5,663 nt of DNA from Sivonenia sp049582005. Lineage in GTDB: Bacteria > Cyanobacteriota > Cyanobacteriia > Gloeobacterales > PMM-0068. The notes below the pieces were generated by a model. It was given only the letters and a program-made list of their open reading frames with translations. It did no database searches and was not told where the DNA came from. The DNA lies in the NCBI GenBank assembly GCA_049582005.1, contig JBAUTB010000065.1, positions 1-5,663 on the forward strand, written 5' to 3'. The position numbers were made by a program, and so were the translations under genes. Positions 1 through 5,472 of the stretch are shown here, in pieces (position 1 is the first letter of the stretch; the number at the start of each line of letters is the position of its first letter).

Positions 1-215
1 GAGCGGTCTTCTGGTTGATAACGCCACTTGAGCAGATGCCCCAAGAGCACCTCAAGGCGGTTGCGTAGCTCTTGGCGTTGTTGCTTGCCCAAGGACTCAA
101 TCTCCTCAATTAAGTTCTCAATATCGACTTGCTTCCACTGTCCTGTTTTGAGTAGTTCCACCTGTTGTTGAGTCCAGGCGTAGAAGTCTTGGTCATAAAG
201 CGTTGTGGTTTGCAT
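1..215 (-). CDS. DUF29 family protein, N-terminal part (runs off left edge)
   Basis: Reading leftwards from the ATG at 215 gives 71 uninterrupted codons to the window edge. The protein begins MQTTTLYDQDFYAWTQQQ and continues with a VDIENLIEEIESLGKQQ segment and a helical stretch ending LLGHLLKWRYQPEDR. This is the recognisable start of DUF29: a Tyr-Asp-x-Asp-Phe-x-x-Trp opening, an acidic IENLIEEIE helix, then a Leu-rich helix ending in LLKWxxQP. DUF29 proteins are usually about 140-160 residues, so roughly half should lie outside the window. Their function is unknown. They are abundant and multicopy in cyanobacteria, often near mobile or accessory regions. An AGGTG-like ribosome binding site at 220-224 lies 4 nt before the ATG and supports the start. 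The gene is separated from the efflux operon by a long non-coding stretch and shows no functional link to it. Confidence 0.9.
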   Translation of the reverse strand, partial: MQTTTLYDQDFYAWTQQQVELLKTGQWKQVDIENLIEEIESLGKQQRQELRNRLEVLLGHLLKWRYQPEDR

Positions 216-338
216 TTGGCACCTACGCGGTGGGGTAATTAAAGGAGAACTGATTCCATTATCCATCTGCCATTGAAGATTTTAAAAATTTGACGAGTGC
301 GCTGAGAATTCGCCATGACAGATTATTCATGGTGATTT

Positions 339-449
339 ATGGTCTTTGAAAAAATTCCAAAACTGAAGAAGAAACCGCCGAACTACACCATTGTCAAACG
401 GGTGACGGCGGTAGAAGGGGAAGTGGTAAATAATCAAACTCAGCCGTAG
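339..449 (+). CDS. possible 36-aa small ORF or gene fragment
   Basis: An ATG at 339 opens 36 codons ending in TAG at 447-449. The peptide starts MVFEKIPKLKKKPPNYTIVK, is strongly basic in its first half, and continues RVTAVEGEVV before a polar tail. It has no signal peptide or membrane segment, and I recognise no family. The only ribosome binding candidate is a weak GGTGA just upstream (331-335). A 7-bp hairpin (456-478) begins 6 nt after the stop, as an end-of-transcript structure might, but it has no T-run. It could be a real small protein, the remnant of a longer gene, or chance. It is listed because its composition looks more protein-like than that of other short ORFs here. Confidence 0.2.
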   Translation: MVFEKIPKLKKKPPNYTIVKRVTAVEGEVVNNQTQP

Positions 450-455
450 AAGCAG

Positions 456-478
456 GATGCATTGCCGTTTCATGCATC
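456..478. repeat. 7-bp inverted repeat (hairpin)
   Basis: GATGCAT at 456-462 is matched by ATGCATC at 472-478 across a 9-nt loop. Each arm contains the self-complementary ATGCAT, so the same sequence is also a spaced pair of ATGCAT sites. There is no following T-run, so it is not a standard intrinsic terminator. It lies just after the small ORF ending at 449. Confidence 0.4.
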
Positions 479-545
479 TGTTCAGGGGATCCGTGTTTTT
501 GATTGCTCATAATCTGGGCCTCTATAGGATTGGAGAAAGTGATAA

Positions 546-674
546 ATGGACTCATCCATTCCTTCTTCTCAAGAACCTGACCTCTTCAATTGGAGGCATC
601 CCTGCTCGATATTGAATTCCAACAGTGAAAATTTGGAATTTTGCTGCAAAGACCTATATTTTGCAGCAAAATTC
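546..674 (+). mobile_element. possible IS6-like remnant (transposase N-terminus and terminal repeat)
   Basis: An ATG at 546, preceded by GGAG 10 nt upstream, opens a 53-codon ORF whose first 21 codons read MDSSIPSSQEPDLFNWRHPC. The LFNWRH stretch resembles the conserved start of IS6/IS240/IS26-family transposases, which typically begin with a few residues, then (L/P)FKWRHF, then DIILL. After RHP the resemblance stops in this frame, so any transposase is truncated or frameshifted. Downstream, at 660-674, a sequence whose reverse complement is GAATTTTGCTGCAAA resembles the family's terminal repeat form (GGnnCTGTTGCAAA), in the orientation expected for the right end. No matching left end is visible upstream of 546 and no target-site duplication is seen. 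This is suggestive only and may be coincidence. Confidence 0.27.
636..674. repeat. perfect 15-bp inverted repeat with palindromic arms
   Basis: GAATTTTGCTGCAAA at 636-650 is exactly complementary to TTTGCAGCAAAATTC at 660-674, with a 9-bp spacer. Each arm is also its own palindrome: TTTGC-T-GCAAA at 640-650 and ATTTTGC-A-GCAAAAT at 658-672. Their centres lie at 645 and 665, exactly 20 bp apart, so both sites would sit on nearly the same face of the helix. That is typical of a tandem operator for a dimeric repressor. The right-hand site overlaps the -35 box of the candidate promoter at 661-689. The alternative reading is a pair of insertion-sequence ends. The repeat is certain; its role is inferred. 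Confidence 0.85.
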
Positions 675-689
675 TTGTGCCCGTATACT
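661..689 (+). promoter_or_regulatory. candidate plus-strand promoter overlapping palindromes
   Basis: TATACT at 684-689 matches the -10 consensus at 5 of 6 positions. TTGCAG at 661-666, exactly 17 bp upstream, gives a weak -35 with a TTG start (3 of 6). The -35 lies inside the palindrome at 658-672. The -10 lies inside an imperfect 15-bp palindrome at 680-694 (CCCGTATACTATGGG), so the whole promoter is covered by symmetric sequence. Transcription would start near 696 and run towards the 3' end of the minus-strand efflux operon. No good coding sequence follows, so the product would be a non-coding or antisense RNA. Confidence 0.35.
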
Positions 690-787
690 ATGGGTCATAA
701 AACTTAGGGCTTTTTGATTTGTTAACTTGATAATCTCTCGTGACCACTTTCAGGGTGTGATCTACTGCGGCTTCTCCGGACGACGAC

Positions 788-813
788 TACCCTGAGGTGA
801 CAAGCTCAGGGTA
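788..813 (-). terminator. 9-bp stem-loop downstream of the efflux operon
   Basis: TACCCTGAG at 788-796 pairs perfectly with CTCAGGGTA at 805-813 around an 8-nt loop. It starts about 75 nt past the stop codon of the last gene of the operon and is the strongest GC-containing hairpin in that 3' region. No run of T follows on either strand, so it is not a textbook intrinsic terminator. Many cyanobacterial 3' hairpins lack the T-run, so a role in termination or 3'-end protection is plausible. It would serve a plus-strand transcript from the 661-689 promoter equally well. Confidence 0.3.
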
Positions 814-886
814 ACTTCTTCAGGAAGGGGAACCATCAACCGTAAGGCATGGTTTTGTTCATTCTGCAAAACTACCTTTGGTGAGC

Positions 887-1837
887 TCAGATCGAGACAA
901 CGAAATTAGCTGTGTTCACTTTACCGTTGCGCTGAAATTGACCCCAGAGTTTATAGATTCCAGCTTTGGGAAAGACAGTCTCAAAGGTAACTTGTCCGGG
1001 AGTAGCAGTAGCCTCCTTACTCTGTTCCGAGTGTTCAATAGCCATACTGGATTGCTGACCGTATTGCGCCAGACTATGGGACGTTGCAGCCATTCCTTTC
1101 TGATCTTGTGGATGGGCATGCAGATAATTAGCAGCTGTCAGCACAGGAGACTGTTCAATCATGACTAGATGTCCCATAGCGCCTAAGTAGGGTTGCAGAT
1201 CAGTTACCGGCTTGCCTGCTGCATCTTTGATATCTAAGGTGACCGCAGTTTCCTGACCGGGCTTGATCGTTTTGGGGTCTAACCGGAGGGAGACTTTTAG
1301 ATCGCCAACAGATTTGCTTAAAGTGACGTCTGGAGTCAATGGAGGGCTACTGGTTGTCTCTTTACCTGTCCCTACGTTCAATATTTGTGTACTGACCTGC
1401 TCCTGTGCTCCCTTCGGCACATAATCAGCAAAAGCAGTGTATTGACCATCTGCAGGCAGATTAGCGGTGAATTGCAATTTCCCCTTGCTTATAGACTCGG
1501 GATGTATATGAGTGAAATAGGATAGGTCATTGCGAACAATGATCAGGTGCATCAATTTTTCATGCTGGATATCAAATTGTTCAATCGGTTTTCCCTCGGC
1601 TGAACGAACCTGGATAGTTAAAGATTGAGGTTTTCCTGCTACTAAATTAGAAGCCGGAGTTATCATTAGTTGATTGGCCTTTTCCTTTTTGTCCTTGCTT
1701 TCATTATGGTTATCATGATTGTCTGAATGATGCATGGAGTCCATCTCAGACATTGCATCTTGGGCGAAGGTCGGCGTTAATAAAGAGAAACCCAATAAGC
1801 CGACAGCGCCAATGGCAAGAACACGTTTCATAAGCAT
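887..1837 (-). CDS. exported His/Met-rich protein with two tandem HxHP metal-site modules
   Basis: This 316-aa protein has a Sec signal peptide: Lys4-Arg5, a hydrophobic core at about residues 6-20, and a likely cut after TFA at residue 25. The mature N-terminus is rich in Met and His (MSEMDSMHHSDNHDNHNE), followed by a Lys/Glu linker. Two beta-rich modules follow. The first (about 50-155) carries MHLIIV and HIHPE, with His97, His110 and His112. The second (about 165-316) repeats the pattern as GHLVMI and HAHPQ, with His223, His240 and His242. It then has a Met/His/Gln-rich insert and ends in FPKAGIYKLWGQFQ. This type of protein is seen near copper and heavy-metal resistance genes, but I know no firm functional assignment. 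It probably binds metal in the periplasm. The start is the ATG at 1837, with GAGGAA 3-5 nt upstream; the Met at residue 3 is an alternative start. It is last in the operon, 57 bp after its neighbour. Confidence 0.85.
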   Translation of the reverse strand: MLMKRVLAIGAVGLLGFSLLTPTFAQDAMSEMDSMHHSDNHDNHNESKDKKEKANQLMITPASNLVAGKPQSLTIQVRSAEGKPIEQFDIQHEKLMHLIIVRNDLSYFTHIHPESISKGKLQFTANLPADGQYTAFADYVPKGAQEQVSTQILNVGTGKETTSSPPLTPDVTLSKSVGDLKVSLRLDPKTIKPGQETAVTLDIKDAAGKPVTDLQPYLGAMGHLVMIEQSPVLTAANYLHAHPQDQKGMAATSHSLAQYGQQSSMAIEHSEQSKEATATPGQVTFETVFPKAGIYKLWGQFQRNGKVNTANFVVSI

Positions 1838-1894
1838 TATTTCCTCAAGTTAGTTAGTGGGTAAATAGCGTAAGTGTGTGGATTCAAAGTTTAC

Positions 1895-2269
1895 TCAAAG
1901 CTTAAACGTAAAGCGGGAATTGAGTTTTTTACCTGCGATCGTGGAAAGGGCCACTACTTTATACTCACCCTTTGTCACTTTGGTTAACATGCCAGTGTAA
2001 TGACCTTCTCCATACTTCAAAGGCAAAACCATCTTTTGACCATCAGGAGCGCTGATTTGCAGTTTAACCATGGCAGTAGCTACAACTTTTTCCTTAGGGT
2101 CAGTGATATATAAATCTAGATGAGTAGCTTTCGCTTCAGGTTCTACAACCAGCTCAAAGCTATGGTCATCAACTTCAACGGATTGGCCGCCGTGTTCTGG
2201 CTTGCCATGAGCAAGAACAGGAACAGCGAAAGCTAGTAAGATGACCAGAGAACTCATGGATTTACGCAT
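1895..2269 (-). CDS. small exported YtkA/FixH-like protein, probable periplasmic metal handling
   Basis: This 124-aa protein begins MRKSMSSLVILLAFAVPVLA, a compact signal peptide with a VLA cleavage site after residue 20. The mature chain would start HGKPEHGG, putting a histidine at its N-terminus with another five residues on and His36 nearby. The rest is a small beta-sandwich-like domain with alternating strands: DLYITDP, VKLQISAPDGQ, GHYTGMLT, KGEYKVVAL and a final SRFTFKL. This fits the YtkA-like/FixH fold found beside CzcA-type pumps. The ATG at 2269 is chosen because AAGGAG lies 9 nt upstream and the signal peptide starts there. An in-frame ATG at 2362 would add 31 polar residues, bury the signal and overlap the pump gene. 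It is co-directional with the permease (47-bp gap) and the His-rich gene (57-bp gap). Its substrate is unknown; copper is possible. Confidence 0.85.
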   Translation of the reverse strand: MRKSMSSLVILLAFAVPVLAHGKPEHGGQSVEVDDHSFELVVEPEAKATHLDLYITDPKEKVVATAMVKLQISAPDGQKMVLPLKYGEGHYTGMLTKVTKGEYKVVALSTIAGKKLNSRFTFKL

Positions 2270-2278
2270 ATACCGATT

Positions 2279-2284
2279 CTCCTT
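2279..2284 (-). promoter_or_regulatory. ribosome binding site fixing the start of the small exported protein
   Basis: AAGGAG on the minus strand lies 9 nt before the ATG at 2269. It is the strongest Shine-Dalgarno match among the operon genes and rules in favour of the 124-aa product over the longer in-frame ORF starting at 2362. Confidence 0.75.
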
Positions 2285-2316
2285 TTGGATTGTAAAAACT
2301 AGTCTTGTTTTTCTTT

Positions 2317-5300
2317 CTATTTTTGTTTCATCAGTACCTCCTCTAGCCCCATGTCGGCACAATCCTTTTTGGAAAGACGAGGTGCATCGCGGGAACCAAA
2401 ACGTTCGAAAAGAGCAGGGATTACCACTAACGTGAGGGCCGTTGACGTAAACAATCCGCCAAAAACAACCATGGCTAGCGGCTGAAGAATTTCTTTCCCT
2501 GCTCCGGAACCGAGCATTAGGGGAAGCATGGCGAGTGCAGCAGTCAAAGCCGTCATCAGAACGGGAGAAAGCCGCTCTACAGAACCTTCGATCAGAGCTT
2601 CTCTAAAGTCCTTGCCTTCGACAAGCTGTTGGTTATAGGTGGTAACGAGGATGATGCCATTACGGTTAGTAACTCCAAAGAGGGTAATAAATCCGACCAG
2701 AGAGGCCACAGAGAGGACCCCACCCCCGATAAAGACCGCCACAATCCCACCAATGAGTGCCAGAGGTAAATTTGCCAAGATAAGAAGGGTTGCGCGGACA
2801 GAGTCCACTGCTTGGTAGAGCAAGAAAGCGACTCCAATGAGCGCAAGAGCCCCGAACAGCAATAATTCCTGGGTCGCACGCTCCTGAGCCTCAAACTGGC
2901 CACCATACTCTATGTAATAGCCTGTTGGTAATATCACCCCTTGGCTAATCTTCTCTCGGGCTTCTCTAATCAAAGAACCAATATCTCTGCCACGGGCATT
3001 GGCTGCAATAATAATCCGGCGGGAAACCTTCTGGCGATTGATAGTATTCGGTCCCTGGTCAAGGGTCAGGCTAGCCACCTGAGCAAGAGGAATTTTTTGA
3101 CCGGTGGGCGCGTCGATGAGCAGGTTCCGAATCCGTTCCGGTTGGTCCCGAGCTTCCGGTGTCAGCCAAACCACTAGCTTAAAGAGGCGTTGGTCTTGGA
3201 GGACTTGAGAAACAGCCCGCCCATTGAAAGCAGTCTCAATCGTTTCAGCCAGTTCACCGACGGTTAATCCATAACGGGCAGCCTGCTCTCGATTAAAGCG
3301 AACCGAATATTGCTTCACTGGAATCTGGGGTTCTACCTGTAAATCCACTGTTCCGCGAACACCTTCCATGACCTTAGAAATTTCCTGGGCCTTGGTGCGT
3401 AATACCTTTAGATCTGGGCCAAAGAGCTTGATCGCAATGGCTGAGCGAGTTCCGGAAAGCACTTCATCAATACGATGGGAGATAAAGCCCCCCACATTCA
3501 CCGCTACCCCAGGAAAGCGGTCCAATTCCTTTCGAATCATATCCAGGACCTGTTCGCGGTCTTGGACATTTTCAGCGATTTGGACATCCAATTCTCCGAA
3601 ATTCACACCCCCCGCATCGTCATCTCCCAAAGCTCTTCCTGCCCGAAACTGAGCCGTTTCAATTTCCGGATGTTTTTTCAGGGATTGTTCCATCGCCAAA
3701 CCCAACTGCTGGGTAGATTGGAGAGAAGCACCGGGCAATTGAGAAACTGCAATGATCAGGCTACGCTCCTGAAATTCCGGTAAAAAAGTAGTTCCCAAAA
3801 AAGGCAAGAGCGCCAGCGAAGCCCCGAAAGCAAAGACAGAACTGGCTAGGACGGGAATAGGATTGCGGAGGGCAAAAAGCAGGATGGGACGATAGAGTTT
3901 CTTCAGTTTCTTGACCGTCCAGGTTTCTTCCTCCGGCAAGTTGCGGTTGGCTAGAAAGACGTAGCAAAGTGCGGGAGTGACAGTAAGAGCAACGATCAAA
4001 GAGGCTAGAATCGATAGCACATAGGCCAGCCCCAAAGGCGTGAAGATTCGTCCTTCCACTCCAGAGAGGACAAAGATCGGTGCAATTACAATACATAAAA
4101 TGAGCGTTGCAAAGACCACGGAGCTTCGAATTTGGACCGACCCCTGGAAAATGACCTGTAAGGGAGGAGCTGGATTTTCTTGGAATTGGTTTTCTCTCAA
4201 ACGACGGTAGACATTCTCTGCATCAATGATGGCGTCATCAATTACCTCTCCCAGCGCAATGGCCAACCCCCCTAAGGTCATCGTGTTAAGGCCAATACCA
4301 AAAGCATTGAGGACTAAAATCCCTAGCACTATCGACAGGGGCAAGGCCGTGAGGGTAATTACCAGAGTCCGCCAGTTACCCAAAAACAGGATGAGCACAA
4401 CGGCAACGATCATCGCTCCATCTCTCAGCGCTTCGACAACGTTGCCGACTGATTTCTCGATAAAATCCTCCTGCCGGAAGGTCGTGGTTACCTGCACATC
4501 CTTGGGCAACGTCGTCTGAATCTCAGCCATAGCTGCTTCCACGGCTTTAGTCACCGTAGGAGTATCGGCAAAAGGCTGTCGCGTCACCGTGATAATCAGC
4601 GCTTCTTGGCCATTCAGAGAAGCATCCCCTCGTTTCACCCCAGATCCTGTCTGAATCCGGGCTACGTCCCCTAACTTCACAGGAATCCCTTGGCGAACGG
4701 TCAACACCGAATTTCTTAAGTCTGCTAAAGAAGTAATGCGACCGACTCCGCGGATTAGAAATTCTTGGTCCGCGGTCGTCAGAAAACCACCCGGAGCATT
4801 GACATTGGCATTCTTGACGGCCTCGCTAACCTGAGAGAGGGTGACGCCAAATTGTTTGAGCCGCTCCGGTTGAACGAGTACCTGATACTGTAGTTCTCCA
4901 CCGCCTATAACCAGAACACGGGTGACTCCCGGAACGGCTAAGAGACGGTTGCGAATCTGCCAGTTCGCCAAGGTTGCCATTTCCAGCAAGTCTGTCCGCT
5001 TCAGCTCCTTAGCTTTTGGGTCGATGGTCACTGCAAATTTAATAACGTCCCCAATCGGAGAGCTAATCGGTGATAGCGTGGGCATACTGACCCCTTGCGG
5101 TAGGCGAGGAACCACTTGTTGAACTTTCTCCGTAACTAATTGTCGGGCTCGAAAGGGGTCTGTATTCCAGTCAAAGACTGCTGTGATTACTGAAAGACCA
5201 ATCGCAGAGCTAGAGCGAATATCCGCCAGGCCAGGAGTACCATTGAGAGCACTTTCTAGCGGTACCGTGACCAAAGATTCCACTTCTTCAGGGGCCAATC

Positions 5301-5472
5301 CAGGAGCCTCAGTTTGCATGACAACTTGAGGTGGAGCAAAGTTGGGGAAGACATCCAGCGGCATCCGGGCAGCGGTTCTCACGCCCACGACTAAGAGAGC
5401 TACAGAGACCAGAATTACCAGCCAGCGTTGGGTTAAGGACCAGAGAATCAGACGGTTCACGTGCTTCTTCAT
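2317..5472 (-). CDS. CusA/CzcA family heavy-metal efflux RND permease
   Basis: At 1051 aa this is full length for an HME-RND inner-membrane pump, which trades protons for metal cations as a trimer with an adaptor and an outer-membrane channel. It shows the family order: TM1 (about 16-33) after a Gln-Arg-Trp entry, a first periplasmic porter half (about 34-335, with DVFPNFAPPQV and GLAPEEVE), TM2-6 (about 345-510), TM7 near 540-560, a second periplasmic half with HRIDEVLSGTRSAIAIKLFG, and a final membrane block (about 863-1030). The TM4 proton-relay motif is GEVIDDAIIDAEN (residues 408-420), with Asp412 and Glu419 matching Asp408 and Glu415 of CzcA. The equivalent of CzcA Asp402 is Ala406, and an extra Asp417 is present. 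The metal is therefore not predictable. ATG 5472 is the only standard start after the in-frame stop at 5557-5559, yet it lacks a clear Shine-Dalgarno. It is first of three visible operon genes. Confidence 0.97.
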   Translation of the reverse strand: MKKHVNRLILWSLTQRWLVILVSVALLVVGVRTAARMPLDVFPNFAPPQVVMQTEAPGLAPEEVESLVTVPLESALNGTPGLADIRSSSAIGLSVITAVFDWNTDPFRARQLVTEKVQQVVPRLPQGVSMPTLSPISSPIGDVIKFAVTIDPKAKELKRTDLLEMATLANWQIRNRLLAVPGVTRVLVIGGGELQYQVLVQPERLKQFGVTLSQVSEAVKNANVNAPGGFLTTADQEFLIRGVGRITSLADLRNSVLTVRQGIPVKLGDVARIQTGSGVKRGDASLNGQEALIITVTRQPFADTPTVTKAVEAAMAEIQTTLPKDVQVTTTFRQEDFIEKSVGNVVEALRDGAMIVAVVLILFLGNWRTLVITLTALPLSIVLGILVLNAFGIGLNTMTLGGLAIALGEVIDDAIIDAENVYRRLRENQFQENPAPPLQVIFQGSVQIRSSVVFATLILCIVIAPIFVLSGVEGRIFTPLGLAYVLSILASLIVALTVTPALCYVFLANRNLPEEETWTVKKLKKLYRPILLFALRNPIPVLASSVFAFGASLALLPFLGTTFLPEFQERSLIIAVSQLPGASLQSTQQLGLAMEQSLKKHPEIETAQFRAGRALGDDDAGGVNFGELDVQIAENVQDREQVLDMIRKELDRFPGVAVNVGGFISHRIDEVLSGTRSAIAIKLFGPDLKVLRTKAQEISKVMEGVRGTVDLQVEPQIPVKQYSVRFNREQAARYGLTVGELAETIETAFNGRAVSQVLQDQRLFKLVVWLTPEARDQPERIRNLLIDAPTGQKIPLAQVASLTLDQGPNTINRQKVSRRIIIAANARGRDIGSLIREAREKISQGVILPTGYYIEYGGQFEAQERATQELLLFGALALIGVAFLLYQAVDSVRATLLILANLPLALIGGIVAVFIGGGVLSVASLVGFITLFGVTNRNGIILVTTYNQQLVEGKDFREALIEGSVERLSPVLMTALTAALAMLPLMLGSGAGKEILQPLAMVVFGGLFTSTALTLVVIPALFERFGSRDAPRLSKKDCADMGLEEVLMKQK

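Larger units (their letters stand above)
216..886. other. 670-bp region without a confident gene
   Basis: No ORF of convincing length or family lies between the DUF29 start and the end of the efflux operon. The region is more AT-rich than the efflux genes. It holds a 36-codon ORF at 339-449, a short hairpin at 456-478, a 53-codon ORF at 546-707, a strong inverted repeat at 636-674, a candidate plus-strand promoter at 661-689 and hairpins at 788-813 and 831-854. The part next to 215 should contain the DUF29 promoter, but I see no convincing -35/-10 pair for it. The mix of short broken-looking ORFs and repeats is what a decayed mobile-element site would leave, but that is an inference. Confidence 0.6.
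887..5472 (-). other. three-gene metal-efflux operon
   Basis: The permease, the small YtkA-like protein and the tandem-HxHP protein all run leftwards with gaps of 47 and 57 bp. No strong intrinsic terminator separates them, so they are most likely cotranscribed. No adaptor (membrane-fusion) or outer-membrane factor gene is in the window, and none fits between these genes. The adaptor may lie upstream beyond 5663 or elsewhere in the genome. No promoter or metal-regulator operator could be recognised upstream of 5472. Confidence 0.7.

Noticed and set aside
545..560. AATGGA/TCCATT hairpin overlapping the ATG at 546
   Set aside because: A 6-bp stem in a region with no confirmed coding sequence. 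Sequestration of a start codon cannot be argued without evidence that the ORF is real.
831..872. Small alternative hairpins AACCAT/ATGGTT (831-854) and GTTTTG/CAAAAC (852-872) after the last operon gene
   Set aside because: They are short, mutually exclusive and AT-rich with long loops. They are expected by chance and have no T-run.
878..1168. Plus-strand 96-codon ORF opposite the His-rich gene, and the similar short ORFs at 2241-2435, 2941-3177, 3368-3652, 3475-3783, 4226-4519 and 4922-5122
   Set aside because: All are antisense or out-of-frame shadows of the efflux genes, with compositions dictated by the coding strand and no recognisable domains or start signals.
1934..1942. HIP1 repeat (GCGATCGC), a cyanobacterial signature
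   Set aside because: Only 7 of 8 bases match (GCGATCG followed by T), and I saw no perfect copy in the window, so it is not used as evidence for the host.
2294..2312. AAAAAC/GTTTTT stem-loop between the permease and the small exported protein
   Set aside because: It is a 6-bp stem with one G:C pair, too weak to act as a terminator. It probably reflects the A-rich spacer of an operon.
2270..2362. Longer in-frame start for the small exported protein at 2362
   Set aside because: It adds 31 polar residues before a clear signal peptide, overlaps the permease stop region, and has no ribosome binding site, whereas ATG 2269 has AAGGAG 9 nt upstream.
2592..2906. Minus-strand out-of-frame ORFs inside the permease (2592-2906, 3761-4096) and inside the His-rich gene (916-1119)
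   Set aside because: They lie wholly inside strongly supported genes in a shifted frame and show no family resemblance.
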